Below, in pieces: positions 26,494 through 36,205 of a stretch of DNA of 50,091 nt. Position numbers and translations under genes: made by a program. The number at the start of each line of letters is the position of its first letter. Positions within the stretch are counted from its first letter, which is position 1. The stretch comes from an uncultured Prevotellaceae bacterium (lineage in GTDB: Bacteria > Bacteroidota > Bacteroidia > Bacteroidales > Bacteroidaceae): contig CADADN010000007.1 of NCBI GenBank assembly GCA_902786665.1, forward strand, positions 1-50,091. The letters are read 5' to 3'. Below the pieces are notes generated by a model. The model searched no databases, was not told where the DNA came from, and saw only the letters and a list, made by a program, of their open reading frames with translations.

Positions 26494-27543
26494 ATGAGAA
26501 TAACGGTTGCAATAGCTTGTTACAACTTGGAAGACAGGATTGCCGATTGTTTGGAATCCGTCATTGCTCAGGATTTTCCAGACATTGAGATTCTCATCAT
26601 TGATGATCACAGCACAGACAATAGTGTCGAGGTTGTCAGAAAACTGATCAAAAATCATTCCGAAAAGGATATCAGATTAGTAATCAACGAAGAAAACCTG
26701 GGTTTATGCAAGGTCCGCAATCTTTCCATCGATGAGGCCCAAGGAGATGCTATATTCTTCATGGATGGTGATGACACTATCGAGCCAGGCGCTTTATCGT
26801 TGTTTCACAAGAGGATGGAGGAAACCGGGGTCGATGTGGTCTGTGGATCTTTTAGGAAAACAGATGATGCAGGAAATACTCTCATAACAAAACAATTTCC
26901 GGATGATACTGTCAAGGGCGACTTTGCCTTTGCCTCCTATATAGAGAAACATATCAAAGGTTTTTATTGGTTGCCGATATGGAATAATTTGTATCGGCTG
27001 GATTTCTTAAGGTCACACAATATCTGTTGTTCCACTCATTATAGAAAACATGAAGGAAGTTTGTTTACTTTCAAAGTAGCCTTATATGCCCAAGGTGTCA
27101 GTTATATTCATGATGTTACCTATAATTGGCAAAACGTCCCAACATCAATTACCAACGGAATAAAGAAAAACAAACATTATCTTCGGGATTTTCGTGCAGT
27201 TATTGAGTCTGTCATCGATGCCAAGAACGAATTTGAATCTTGCCACAGCCATATGCCGCTACCCGATGGCATACGGTTTCTGTCAAACTACATCATTCTC
27301 ACTCAAGGATTATTGAGAAGGGGACTGGAATCTGAAGCCATTGGCAGGAAAGAGAAAATACTATTCCTAAAATGGCTCAGAAGATATTATCGAATGAACA
27401 ATATGAATTGGAGTAATATAGTGGGACCCTATAACAGGATTTCATATTTGATCCTCATGTCACCTTTCCCTTATCCTTTGTTCCGCTTCTATTTCAGGCA
27501 TTTGAAAGCCGTTTCCAACCTTGTGAACTATCTAGTCAGGTAG
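26494..27543 (+). CDS. GT2 glycosyltransferase
   Basis: The 349-residue enzyme has VAIACYNLEDRIADCLES, DDHSTD at 37-42 (a His in place of Gly), NLGLCKVRNLSID near 68-80, and DGDD at 91-94. Toward the end it has several hydrophobic and basic segments (YLILMSPFPYPLFRFYF) that may lie on the membrane. It follows the six-gene cassette by three bases, so it is a candidate for the enzyme that transfers a sugar carrying the product of that cassette. Confidence 0.88.
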   Translation: MRITVAIACYNLEDRIADCLESVIAQDFPDIEILIIDDHSTDNSVEVVRKLIKNHSEKDIRLVINEENLGLCKVRNLSIDEAQGDAIFFMDGDDTIEPGALSLFHKRMEETGVDVVCGSFRKTDDAGNTLITKQFPDDTVKGDFAFASYIEKHIKGFYWLPIWNNLYRLDFLRSHNICCSTHYRKHEGSLFTFKVALYAQGVSYIHDVTYNWQNVPTSITNGIKKNKHYLRDFRAVIESVIDAKNEFESCHSHMPLPDGIRFLSNYIILTQGLLRRGLESEAIGRKEKILFLKWLRRYYRMNNMNWSNIVGPYNRISYLILMSPFPYPLFRFYFRHLKAVSNLVNYLVR

Positions 27544-27570
27544 CTTAAAACCGTTTCTGGAAACACTATC

Positions 27571-28635
27571 ATGATCGTGAAGATGAGTCAACGTTCAAAA
27601 CAGCCGAAATACATGGTGTGCGTTAGATGCATGACCTTCAACCATGTGAATTACATCGAGAATGCCATGGACGGGTTCACGATACAGGAGACGACGTTTC
27701 CGTTTGTATGTACCATCATAGACGATGCGAGTACGGACGGAGAGCAGGAGGTCATCAAAAAATATCTTCAGGCACACTTTGACCTTGAAGACAATTCAAC
27801 GGTCAGGAATGAAGAAAACGACAACTACGTATTGACCTTTGCCCAGCACAAAACAAATAAGAATTGCTATTTCGCAGTACTATGCCTGAAATACAACCAC
27901 TACAGCATCCAAAAACCAAGAATTCCATATATTGCAGAATGGCATGATGCAAAATATATCGCCCTATGCGAAGGGGATGATTATTGGACGTATCCGCAGA
28001 AATTGCAAAAGCAGGTGGATTACATGGAAGAACATGACGATAGTGTGATGTGTACGCATGCTGCATATTGGAGCGTCGAGGGTGAGATGAAGAAATGGGG
28101 CTGCAAATATCCAGAGGAGCGTGATTTGACCACCGACGAGGTGATTCGTAACGGAGGACTTTATCTTGCAACATGTTCTTTGGTCTTCCGTCGCGTGTTA
28201 AATGATGACAAACCAGAATGGAGGATAAGATCTGATGTTGGTGATTATCCTTTGCAGATATTGGGATCTTTGAGAGGCGCTTTACATTTCTTTCCCGAAA
28301 TAATGAGCGTGTATCGTTTCCAAGTTGAAAGTTCATGGACTTTCCACAATAAGAAAACTATAGATTTGGCTCATACCAGAACAGAAATAGAGTGGTTGGA
28401 ATTGTTTGATAAAGAGACAGATTTCGTATATACCAAAGCGGTCAATTATCATCTTTTTCCGTATTACGCTTCATTGTTTCGCCAGCGAGAAGTCTCACTT
28501 AAAGACTATATGCATTCGGCTAAGTTATCACATCATCTGTTTACTACAAAAATGTTCATAGATATTCTTTACCGATACTTCTTTCCAGGTTACTGGATTC
28601 TGGCATTTGTTAGAAAGACGTTGACTAAACAATGA
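27571..28635 (+). CDS. GT2 glycosyltransferase
   Basis: The 354-residue protein has MVCVRCMTFNHVNYIENAM, DDASTD at 51-56 and CEGDDYWTYPQKLQKQV near 133-149. The 'EGDDYW' form with a long insert between the two motifs defines a distinct GT2 subgroup common in Bacteroidetes. The first twelve residues are dispensable; ATG 27583 is an alternative start. Its stop overlaps the start of a decayed glycosyltransferase gene (ATGA, 28632-28635). Confidence 0.87.
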   Translation: MIVKMSQRSKQPKYMVCVRCMTFNHVNYIENAMDGFTIQETTFPFVCTIIDDASTDGEQEVIKKYLQAHFDLEDNSTVRNEENDNYVLTFAQHKTNKNCYFAVLCLKYNHYSIQKPRIPYIAEWHDAKYIALCEGDDYWTYPQKLQKQVDYMEEHDDSVMCTHAAYWSVEGEMKKWGCKYPEERDLTTDEVIRNGGLYLATCSLVFRRVLNDDKPEWRIRSDVGDYPLQILGSLRGALHFFPEIMSVYRFQVESSWTFHNKKTIDLAHTRTEIEWLELFDKETDFVYTKAVNYHLFPYYASLFRQREVSLKDYMHSAKLSHHLFTTKMFIDILYRYFFPGYWILAFVRKTLTKQ

Positions 28636-28937
28636 AAGGATTCGATTACTTATCCAAGTGCTTGGACAGTATTTTGTGACCAACATATTCTGATTTGGAA
28701 ATCACCTTGGTGAATGGTGGTTCAACTAACAATTCTTGCATCATATGTGAAAAATATGCAGCAAAAGACAAAAGAGTCAAATATATTTGTCAAGAAAAAG
28801 AAGGAATTTCCATTGCCAGGAATACAGGTTTGCGTGCAGCCTCGGGAGATTACATCCTGATGGTGGATGGGGATGACGCCTTGCATCCTCAGTTATTTGA
28901 TGAATCAATTCGTCTGAAAAACAATATCATATCATGA
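28632..28937 (+). pseudogene. Decayed GT2 glycosyltransferase fragment
   Basis: Read from ATG 28632, the frame gives MKGFDYLSKCLDSIL, an in-frame TGA at 28677-28679, then PTYSDLEITLVNGGSTNNS and on to DGDD. Intact enzymes here read '..SILAQTYSDLEVILVDDGSTD..'. The stop has therefore replaced a codon in the ILxQT region, and the nucleotide-binding motif has changed from NDGS to NGGS. The frame stops at 28937, about 100 residues in, with the whole C-terminal half missing. Even so, the remnant ends in an ATGA overlap with the ispD-like gene and begins in one with the gene before it. Confidence 0.85.
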
Positions 28938-29644
28938 GCAACTATGCATTGATCATAGCCGGAGGCTCCGGGAACAGGATGGGTCAAGACATCCCCAAGC
29001 AATTCATGTATTTGGACAATCGTCCCATCATCATCCATACAATGGCGGCTTTCCAACAACATCCAGACATTAATGGAATCGCAGTGGTGTGTCTGGAAGG
29101 ATGGGAGACCATCCTTCAATCATACGCCAACCAATTCAACATCACGAAATTGAAATGGATTTTCCCGGGAGGGAGTAGCGGCCAGGAATCCATTCACAAC
29201 GGCATCTACGGATTGCAAGGAGCCGGCTGCAAAGGCGACGACCTTGTACTGATTCATGATGCCGTTCGCCCTCTGCTCTCACAATCCATCATCTCGACCA
29301 ACATCGCCATCTGCAAGAAATATGGCTATGCCATCACAGGCATACAATGTCGTGAGGCCATCCTCAAAAGCGAGAACGGTTTTTCGACGACAGAAAGCAT
29401 TCCACGCGACCAACTCATCAGGACGCAAACCCCTCAAACCTTCAGGCTTGAGAACATCATCAAAGCGCATGAGATAGCGAAAGAGAAAGGGATTATCAAC
29501 TCTGTGGCCTCCTGCACCCTTCTGGCAGAAATCGGAGGCATAGAGATGCATATCGTGCCTGGGTCGGAAAAGAACATCAAGATCACCACCTTGGAAGACT
29601 TGGATATTCTTAAAGCACTTATGCACACGGAAAAAGACACATAG
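28934..29644 (+). CDS. IspD/TarI-like cytidylyltransferase
   Basis: The 236-residue protein has the CTP-binding signature AGGSGNRMGQDIPKQF at residues 9-24 and VLIHDAVRPLL near 95-105, both diagnostic of the IspD family. The family also contains TarI and Bcs1-type enzymes that make CDP-ribitol. Position between glycosyltransferases, an epimerase gene and a LicD gene argues for a CDP-activated polyol or similar donor for the polymer, not isoprenoid synthesis. Which alcohol phosphate it uses is not visible. Translation is likely coupled to the pseudogene before it by the ATGA overlap. Confidence 0.9.
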   Translation: MSNYALIIAGGSGNRMGQDIPKQFMYLDNRPIIIHTMAAFQQHPDINGIAVVCLEGWETILQSYANQFNITKLKWIFPGGSSGQESIHNGIYGLQGAGCKGDDLVLIHDAVRPLLSQSIISTNIAICKKYGYAITGIQCREAILKSENGFSTTESIPRDQLIRTQTPQTFRLENIIKAHEIAKEKGIINSVASCTLLAEIGGIEMHIVPGSEKNIKITTLEDLDILKALMHTEKDT

Positions 29645-29649
29645 CCGAA

Positions 29650-30669
29650 ATGACTCCTTATCTACAAGACATACAAGAACTATACGATGATTGCATACCC
29701 TGGGACATCTTTCAGGGATGCAACATTCTCATCACCGGTGCGACGGGACTCATCGGCTCCTGCCTTGTTGACATTCTGATGAACCATCCCAAGAGGACCT
29801 GGAAAGTATTTGCGATGGGGCGAAACCAAGAAAGAGCGCATCGACGTTTTCTGTCATATTTTCCAGAACAGGATTTTGAATTCATACAAGGCAACATAGA
29901 ACAACCTCTCTACACAGACGTTCCCTTCCAATACATCATCCATGCCGCCAGCAATGGCAGCCCCAATTTCTTCGTGCAAAAACCAGTAGAGGTAATCAAA
30001 GCCAACATCTACGGTGTAGCCAACCTGATGGAATATGGCATGAGGCATCAGATGAAGCGTTTTTTGTACGTCTCATCCGGAGAGATATATGGAAACAAAG
30101 ACACCGCCTCTTTCACTGAAAGCGACTATGGGCATATCGACATCCTCAATCCAAGGTCGTGCTATCCGTCAGCCAAGAGAACAGCCGAGACATTAACCAT
30201 CTGCTATGGCAGAGAATATGGGGCAGATGTGGTCATCGCCCGCCCATGCCACACTTATGGTCCTCATTTCACAGAAGACGACAACCGTGTCTATGCACAG
30301 TTCATCAAAAACATCCTCAACCACGAAGACATCCATCTTAAAAGTGCCGGATTGCAGTACAGGTCATGGTGCTACGTCGTGGACTGCGCCTCCGCCCTGA
30401 TTCATATCTTATGCAAAGGAAAGAACGGGGAAGCTTACAACGTGGCAGACAACGAATCGAACGTAACCATCAAGGAACTTGCAGAAATCATAGCCACCGA
30501 AGGAGGAAGAAAGGTTGTCACCCAACAGCCGACAAAAGAAGAAGCAGAAGGTTTCACCACCATCAAAAGAGCTGTTTTCGACACGAGCAAACTCATCAAC
30601 CTTGGATGGAAGCCCCATCGTTCCTTGCAAATGAACATCAGGCATACGATAGACACCCTCCTGCAATAA
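29650..30669 (+). CDS. NAD-dependent epimerase/dehydratase (extended SDR)
   Basis: The 339-residue protein has the dinucleotide motif ITGATGLIGS near residues 27-36, a VSSGEIYG strand and the catalytic YPSAK tetrad element, with RPCHTYGP after it. This is the extended short-chain dehydrogenase fold of UDP-glucuronate decarboxylases and dTDP-glucose dehydratases. It starts five bases after the IspD-like gene, so it may act on the same CDP- or nucleotide-linked intermediate. It is not the classical SDR half found in Bcs1, so a ribulose-phosphate reductase role is uncertain. Confidence 0.88.
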   Translation: MTPYLQDIQELYDDCIPWDIFQGCNILITGATGLIGSCLVDILMNHPKRTWKVFAMGRNQERAHRRFLSYFPEQDFEFIQGNIEQPLYTDVPFQYIIHAASNGSPNFFVQKPVEVIKANIYGVANLMEYGMRHQMKRFLYVSSGEIYGNKDTASFTESDYGHIDILNPRSCYPSAKRTAETLTICYGREYGADVVIARPCHTYGPHFTEDDNRVYAQFIKNILNHEDIHLKSAGLQYRSWCYVVDCASALIHILCKGKNGEAYNVADNESNVTIKELAEIIATEGGRKVVTQQPTKEEAEGFTTIKRAVFDTSKLINLGWKPHRSLQMNIRHTIDTLLQ

Positions 30670-30762
30670 TTGTTGTAAACAAGGACGAAACAAGGCTATC
30701 AGTTAGTAACACGACCGATATCTCCGATTCGCTCATCCAAGGTCATCAAAACCAAATCAATC

Positions 30763-31710
30763 ATGAAGAGAGACATCTCTCGATTCCAAGACGCATTGTT
30801 GGAGGTTTATAAAGAATTCGCCTCCTTTTGTGAACTAAACAACATCACTTTTTATGCAGCCTATGGTACCATGATAGGGGCCATAAGGCATCATGGCTTC
30901 ATACCCTGGGACGACGACATCGATGTCTTTATGAAAAGGGATGAATACGACAAATTCGTTGCTTTGCGCAACACTTTGGAAGGCACATCTTATAAAATAT
31001 CCATTTATATCGATGGAGAGAGCCCATATCCGTTTGCCAAATTCCACACCACCAAGGGAACGGTTTGGGAATATCCTCAATTCCCATACATCATCGGCCC
31101 TTGGATAGACATTTTCCCCCTAGATGAAGGTGACGATACAGACCCGGATTCAAATCAAATCTTTGAAGAACTTCATTATGCGATGTGGAAATATCGCAAA
31201 TCAATAGCCTATTCGCCATGGAACAACATTCTTTATGATTTCACCCAGTTGAACATCATCAACGCATGCGTCAAGATTTTCAAGAAAATCAGATATGCTC
31301 CTTTCAAACAAAAATACATCAAAGAAATAAGCTTGTGTATCAACCGTATCAGAAAGATAAAAGGGAAAACTCTCAGAGGCTACAGCATCCCCTTGACCAA
31401 CGAGATTTTCGAGAAGCAGTGGTTTGAGAGGGCCATAAGCGTGCCATTTGAAGATACGACCATATTTGTGCCCAATGGCTACCATGAATGTCTGACGAAA
31501 CTTTTTGGAGACTACATGCAACTTCCTCCAGAAGAAAAAAGAACCAGCCATCACAAGATGTTTTATTTAGATTTGGAACACACGAAGACCATAGATGAGA
31601 TTTTGAAAGAGGACAAAGCGATTTACAAGCAAGAGCAACCCCTATCCCTCAAGACCATTTTGCATGAAATCAAGCACCGCAAGAAAGGTTACTTACGACC
31701 TTCCAAATAA
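30763..31710 (+). CDS. LicD family phosphotransferase (copy 2)
   Basis: The 315-residue protein is a close paralogue of the one encoded at 18399, with identical YAAYGTMIGAIRHHGFIPW and DDDIDVFMKRDEYDKF in place of DDDLDVFMKRDVYEKF. Differences are scattered and mostly conservative, and the C-termini differ. The nearby IspD-like enzyme could provide its CDP-linked donor. A glycosyltransferase with the same unusual NDGTPD motif follows, as after copy 1. The 93-base gap before it contains no gene. Confidence 0.92.
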   Translation: MKRDISRFQDALLEVYKEFASFCELNNITFYAAYGTMIGAIRHHGFIPWDDDIDVFMKRDEYDKFVALRNTLEGTSYKISIYIDGESPYPFAKFHTTKGTVWEYPQFPYIIGPWIDIFPLDEGDDTDPDSNQIFEELHYAMWKYRKSIAYSPWNNILYDFTQLNIINACVKIFKKIRYAPFKQKYIKEISLCINRIRKIKGKTLRGYSIPLTNEIFEKQWFERAISVPFEDTTIFVPNGYHECLTKLFGDYMQLPPEEKRTSHHKMFYLDLEHTKTIDEILKEDKAIYKQEQPLSLKTILHEIKHRKKGYLRPSK

Positions 31711-31811
31711 TGATGAAAATCATAGGTGATTTTTTTTGAGGGCGTAGGAGGAAAGATATCGTGTCTTGACAAAAAAGTCCTGACATCATCAAATACGTGA
31801 CAACAATACAA

Positions 31812-32786
31812 ATGAGACAACTCAGTATCATCATTTCTGTTTACAAGGTAGAGAAATACATACGTGAGTATATGGAAAGTGTTTTCCGTCAAGGTCTGGC
31901 GGATGACCAATTTGAGCTCATCATCATCAACGACGGCACCCCCGATCGCAGTATGGAGGTGGTGGCCGACATCATCAGTGCCCATGACAACATCAAGGTG
32001 GTGAATCAACCCAACCAAGGTTTGTCGGTAGCTCTCAATGCGGGACTCAACATAGCCAAAGGCGAATACATCCTTTTCAACGACCCAGACGACATATTGG
32101 TCGACAACAGCGTGGGACCGCTGTTATCACAAACCATGACAACAAAGCCCGACATCGTGTTGGCCGATTATATCAAAACTACCGATGAAGAGATATCCTC
32201 TTATCGACATATCAACCAAAACTGTTCACAACCAAAGGAGAAAACAGGCAGAGAATTACTATTGGAAGACCTGGATCCCTATCGTTGCTATAAATGCCGT
32301 GCGCTTTTCCTACGTAAATTCTTATTGGAAAACAACATCCGTTTCGTGCCGGGGATTTTTTACCAAGACGTTCCTTTCATCCATGAATGCTACCTCAAAG
32401 CCAAGCGGTGCATACGTATGCATTGGCTGTTTTACCTATACAGGAGCAACAGACCTGAGTCAGCCACAAACTCGTTCAACCACAAGAAAGCCATGGATTT
32501 CTGCATTGTTGTCAAAGAATTATGGAAATTGTCCATGATGAAACGAATCACAAAGGAAGAAAGACAGAAAATACGCCATGATGCATTTGCCTCTCTGAGT
32601 GTCATGGTAGACAAGACAGTAAGACACATTGACAATGCAAAGGAAAGACGCGAGATTATCTGCCATTTGCATCAAGAGACATTGAATATGTTTTTTTCAA
32701 ACGGATGGAAGCAACGCACCACGACTTTCCTTCTTCACCATGCTCCTCTGTTGTATCTGTCTCTCCAAGAAAAAAGGAAACGATAA
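31812..32786 (+). CDS. GT2 glycosyltransferase next to LicD copy 2
   Basis: A 324-residue enzyme with LSIIISVYKVEKYIREYMES, NDGTPD at 40-45, QGLSVALNAGLNIAKGEY and DPDD at 91-94. The ATG at 31812 is chosen over GTG 31797. The 101-base gap from LicD is longer than after copy 1, and contains no gene. The end of this reading frame overlaps an ATG (32740) for the next gene, but a start after the stop is likelier there. Confidence 0.87.
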   Translation: MRQLSIIISVYKVEKYIREYMESVFRQGLADDQFELIIINDGTPDRSMEVVADIISAHDNIKVVNQPNQGLSVALNAGLNIAKGEYILFNDPDDILVDNSVGPLLSQTMTTKPDIVLADYIKTTDEEISSYRHINQNCSQPKEKTGRELLLEDLDPYRCYKCRALFLRKFLLENNIRFVPGIFYQDVPFIHECYLKAKRCIRMHWLFYLYRSNRPESATNSFNHKKAMDFCIVVKELWKLSMMKRITKEERQKIRHDAFASLSVMVDKTVRHIDNAKERREIICHLHQETLNMFFSNGWKQRTTTFLLHHAPLLYLSLQEKRKR

Positions 32787-32799
32787 GCAAAAAGAGAAA

Positions 32800-33963
32800 G
32801 TGAAAATCGTCTACTGCCTCAACTCCATTGGGAAATTGGGAGGAATGGAAAAAATCACCATCTCCAAAGCCAACGCTCTCGCTCGAATTCCCGGCAATCA
32901 GGTTTGGATCATTGTCGCAAGCAGTGAGGAGCCTCCATTGCTACCATTGGAGAACGTCTCTGTTGTGCATCTTGACGTGCATTATTATGAGGAAGACTGG
33001 AGAGGCTATTGGTTTGCCATGATGGATTGTTTCAAGAAAGTCAAGATTCATAAAAAACTTGCAGAAAAAGTCCTTAATGAAATAGGTCCGGACATTTTGA
33101 TATCCATAGGAAATAACGAAAAAAGATTTCTCCATAAATTGAGAATCACATCCAATCCGGCCTTAGTCAAGGAAATCCATATGGAAAAGCGATACAGGAC
33201 GAAGAATGCACATTCTTGGAAAGGAAAATTGTTTGCAAAAATGGCAGAATGGTACGAATTCAGCCATACGAGCAAGAAATATGACAAAATCGTTTTGACG
33301 ACCAAGGCAGACAAGACGGGTTCTTGGGAGAATTGGGACAAAGTGACCATCATTCCCAATTCTGTAAGTCCTTACTTGGGAAAAATGTCTGACTGCGAAT
33401 CAAAAACTGCCATATCCGCCGGAAGACTCCATTCACTCAAAAATTTTCAATCCCTCATCAATGTTTGGAAACTCGTCCATCTAAAACACCCGGACTGGAA
33501 GTTGCAAATATGGGGAGAAGGCGAGGAAAGAAAAAAGCTTCAAAACCAAATAGAACGAATGGGACTGACAAATGTTGTGCAGTTGATGGGCTACACCCCC
33601 GATTTGCGTAAGAAGATGAGCGAAGCATCTGTCTTCGTCCTTTCGTCGTTGAGTGAAGCCTTTTCGTTGGTAACGGTTGAAGCCATGTCGGTAGGCATTC
33701 CCACTGTTGCATACCGTTGCTCCGGCGGTTTGAGGTATGTCGTAAAAGAAGGGAATACCGGTTTCCTGGTTCCAGAGAATGATGAGAAAGCATTTGCAGA
33801 CAGAGTGTGCCTTTTGATAGAAAACGACGGTCAACGCAAGGCCATGGGCAAAGCCGCTTTTGAGGAGTCACGGAAATATGCGACAGAAAACATCATCAGC
33901 CAATGGATGTCGCTATTCGATGACTTGCTTGAAAAGAAGCAAAGAATCCACAACTTTTCATGA
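32800..33963 (+). CDS. GT4 glycosyltransferase
   Basis: The protein, 387 residues from GTG 32800, is a GT-B fold enzyme. Its N-terminus VKIVYCLNSIGKLGGMEK has the glycine-rich acceptor-side loop, and the C-terminal domain has AISAGRLHSLKNFQSLI and the E-x7-E donor site in SEAFSLVTVEAMSVGIP. The GTG start is 14 bases after the upstream stop and puts the first strand at the N-terminus; ATG 32740 would add 20 residues from inside the upstream gene. A similar N-terminus survives as a fragment at 36107. Confidence 0.88.
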   Translation: MKIVYCLNSIGKLGGMEKITISKANALARIPGNQVWIIVASSEEPPLLPLENVSVVHLDVHYYEEDWRGYWFAMMDCFKKVKIHKKLAEKVLNEIGPDILISIGNNEKRFLHKLRITSNPALVKEIHMEKRYRTKNAHSWKGKLFAKMAEWYEFSHTSKKYDKIVLTTKADKTGSWENWDKVTIIPNSVSPYLGKMSDCESKTAISAGRLHSLKNFQSLINVWKLVHLKHPDWKLQIWGEGEERKKLQNQIERMGLTNVVQLMGYTPDLRKKMSEASVFVLSSLSEAFSLVTVEAMSVGIPTVAYRCSGGLRYVVKEGNTGFLVPENDEKAFADRVCLLIENDGQRKAMGKAAFEESRKYATENIISQWMSLFDDLLEKKQRIHNFS

Positions 33964-33995
33964 TTATTCCATAAAAGACCTTTGTTGCATTTCCT

Positions 33996-34970
33996 ATGCA
34001 AAACGACAGCCTCATCAGCATCATTGTCCCGGTTTACAATGTGGAATCTTATTTGCCCTACTGTCTCGAATCCATTTCCAACCAGACCTACACGCATTTT
34101 GAGGCAATCCTTGTAGATGATGGTTCTACTGATACATCAGGAGTCATTTGTGACGATTATTGCAAAAAAGACACCCGGTTCACTGTCATCCATCAAGAGA
34201 ACCAATGGTTATCTGGAGCACGTAACACAGGCCTTTCGGCAGCAAAAGGAGACTTCTTTTGTTTTGTGGACAGCGATGACTACATCCACCCTCGTTACCT
34301 TGAAGTCTTGTACAACGCATTGGAGCAAACAGGATGCGATGTGGCGATGGTCGGCAGAAAAAGTACATTGAAATCAGGAACATATTCAGACATAGTGGTC
34401 AAGGCACCAATCATCATCGGTCAGGACGACATGATGAAATCTCTCTTCGGCAAAGGGGTAAAAGTGGTATGGAACAAGTTGTATAAAAGTCACTTGAAAG
34501 ACTTGAGATTCAATACCATCATTGCTGAAGATATCGACTACAACGTTAGGCTTTATTTACATATCGACAGCGTTGCATACGTTGATACGGAACTTTATTA
34601 TTTTCTTATACGCCCTAATTCGATAACACACAATTATTCATACGAACATCATCATTTTACGGACCTTGCAAAATCTCATCTATTTTACTTAAATCACATA
34701 CCTGAGAACAAGCCACGTTACCGAGGATACTGCATCAGAAGACTCATTAAAATTTATTTACAAGCCATTTATATAGCGAAAGAACCTGATGACAAACAAT
34801 ACGCCCACGAACAATTAGATGGATTGCGAAGTATTCTTTTGGAACTCCTCACCCAAAATCCTTCCCTACCATATTACGAGAAAGTGTATCTGAAGGTTTT
34901 CATCAATCATCCTTCTGCCTATGCCATATTCAGATGGATACTCAACCAATTAAATCGACTTCTTCACTGA
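33996..34970 (+). CDS. GT2 glycosyltransferase
   Basis: The 324-residue protein has SIIVPVYNVESYLPYCLES, DDGSTD at 41-46, WLSGARNTGLSAAKGDF, and DSDD at 92-95. IIAEDIDYNVRLYLH is the likely catalytic-base segment. It falls between two glycosyltransferase genes with 32- and 37-base gaps. The second half is markedly more AT-rich than the first. Sugar specificity is not readable. Confidence 0.9.
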   Translation: MQNDSLISIIVPVYNVESYLPYCLESISNQTYTHFEAILVDDGSTDTSGVICDDYCKKDTRFTVIHQENQWLSGARNTGLSAAKGDFFCFVDSDDYIHPRYLEVLYNALEQTGCDVAMVGRKSTLKSGTYSDIVVKAPIIIGQDDMMKSLFGKGVKVVWNKLYKSHLKDLRFNTIIAEDIDYNVRLYLHIDSVAYVDTELYYFLIRPNSITHNYSYEHHHFTDLAKSHLFYLNHIPENKPRYRGYCIRRLIKIYLQAIYIAKEPDDKQYAHEQLDGLRSILLELLTQNPSLPYYEKVYLKVFINHPSAYAIFRWILNQLNRLLH

Positions 34971-35007
34971 CTTCAGGCAAGTTCCCCAATAACACCATCA
35001 TCCGAAT

Positions 35008-36096
35008 ATGAAAAAAAGCATGCTCTCCGTCATTGTTCCAATATACAACGTTGAAGTGTTTCTTCCGCGTTGTCTTGATTCCCTTTTACGCCAAGGTCTT
35101 CAAGAGGGCGAGTATGAAATCATTTGTGTGAATGACGGTTCACCAGACCAATGTGGCAAAATATTGGCAGACTACAAGGCAAGGTATCCAACCCTTTTCC
35201 ATATCATCACTCAAACCAACCAAGGACTCGGAGCTGCACGCAACACAGGTATGGCTGTGGCACGCGGAGAATACATCACGTTCGTGGACAGTGATGACTA
35301 TGTATTGGATGAAGCATACAATTTTGTGTTAAGCCATTTCATCAATTCAGAAGAAAGCGGCACCCTTTGCAATAGAACAGACGTCAACCCCGACGTACTT
35401 TGCTTCGGTTACAACTACATCAATACCGATGGAAAAAACACTCCTCATACAGGTCCCGTGTCCTATGGAGAAATGATATTTGACGGAGATGGTGCTGAGG
35501 CCTTCAACCGAAATTCAATATCTCCTCACGTATGGACCAAATTCTATCGACGGGAATTTCTTGAACGATATGGAATCAAGTCGGAAAACACCTGCAGCCA
35601 AGACGAACTCTTCAATTTTGAGGTTTTCCACCGCCATCCCCATACTCGTATCATTTCAACCATTGTCTATCAATATGAGTTAGGTAACGACAACTCCATC
35701 CAAAGGAACTCGAATAAGAAAAGAGTGATAAAGCAATTGGAAGATCAATGCCACAACATACGATTGATACTCCCTTATCTGAATGAAGATGACAATATGG
35801 TCAAGGCTTCTGCCCTACGTAGCATTAATCATTTCCTGAAAATCTTTTACAATAGGATGCTCTTCATATTTCTTCCTTGGAAGAGATGGCGGAATTTTCA
35901 TCATTTTCTGAAGACAGTACCTGCATATCAGCCAACACACATGAACAACACCTGGCAAGCAAGATATTTAGCAATAATAAAAAAATGGGCAGGTCGTTCA
36001 TACCTTATCTATATTTTCGTTTTCTTTCTTCGCAACTTTGTATTTGCAAAATACTTACGTCCCTTGATTTTACAAAGGACAAAAAAACTGCAATAA
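35008..36096 (+). CDS. GT2 glycosyltransferase
   Basis: The 362-residue enzyme has SVIVPIYNVEVFLPRCLDS, NDGSPD at 42-47, QGLGAARNTGMAVARGEY and DSDD at 94-97. Its last 60 residues contain a strongly hydrophobic stretch (YLIYIFVFFLRNFVFAKY) that may anchor it to the membrane, unlike most GT2 enzymes in this window. It is followed after ten bases by a short vestigial GT4 reading frame. Confidence 0.9.
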   Translation: MKKSMLSVIVPIYNVEVFLPRCLDSLLRQGLQEGEYEIICVNDGSPDQCGKILADYKARYPTLFHIITQTNQGLGAARNTGMAVARGEYITFVDSDDYVLDEAYNFVLSHFINSEESGTLCNRTDVNPDVLCFGYNYINTDGKNTPHTGPVSYGEMIFDGDGAEAFNRNSISPHVWTKFYRREFLERYGIKSENTCSQDELFNFEVFHRHPHTRIISTIVYQYELGNDNSIQRNSNKKRVIKQLEDQCHNIRLILPYLNEDDNMVKASALRSINHFLKIFYNRMLFIFLPWKRWRNFHHFLKTVPAYQPTHMNNTWQARYLAIIKKWAGRSYLIYIFVFFLRNFVFAKYLRPLILQRTKKLQ

Positions 36097-36106
36097 CCAT
36101 TTTTAG

Positions 36107-36205
36107 ATGAGATTCGTCTATTACTTTGACAGCATCAGCAGAAAGGGAGGAATGGAAATGACCACCAAAGAAAAGAAAACACACAAAACCATCACTCCAT
36201 CATGA
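36107..36205 (+). pseudogene. Vestigial GT4 N-terminus (32 codons)
   Basis: The frame from ATG 36107 reads MRFVYYFDSISRKGGMEM, then a polar, Lys/Thr-rich run to TGA at 36203-36205. The first 17 residues line up with VKIVYCLNSIGKLGGME at the start of the GT4 enzyme encoded at 32800, including the GGME loop. It therefore looks like the stub of a deleted GT4 gene. The stub ends in an ATGA overlap with the next GT4 gene, so it may act now as a coupled leader. Confidence 0.65.
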
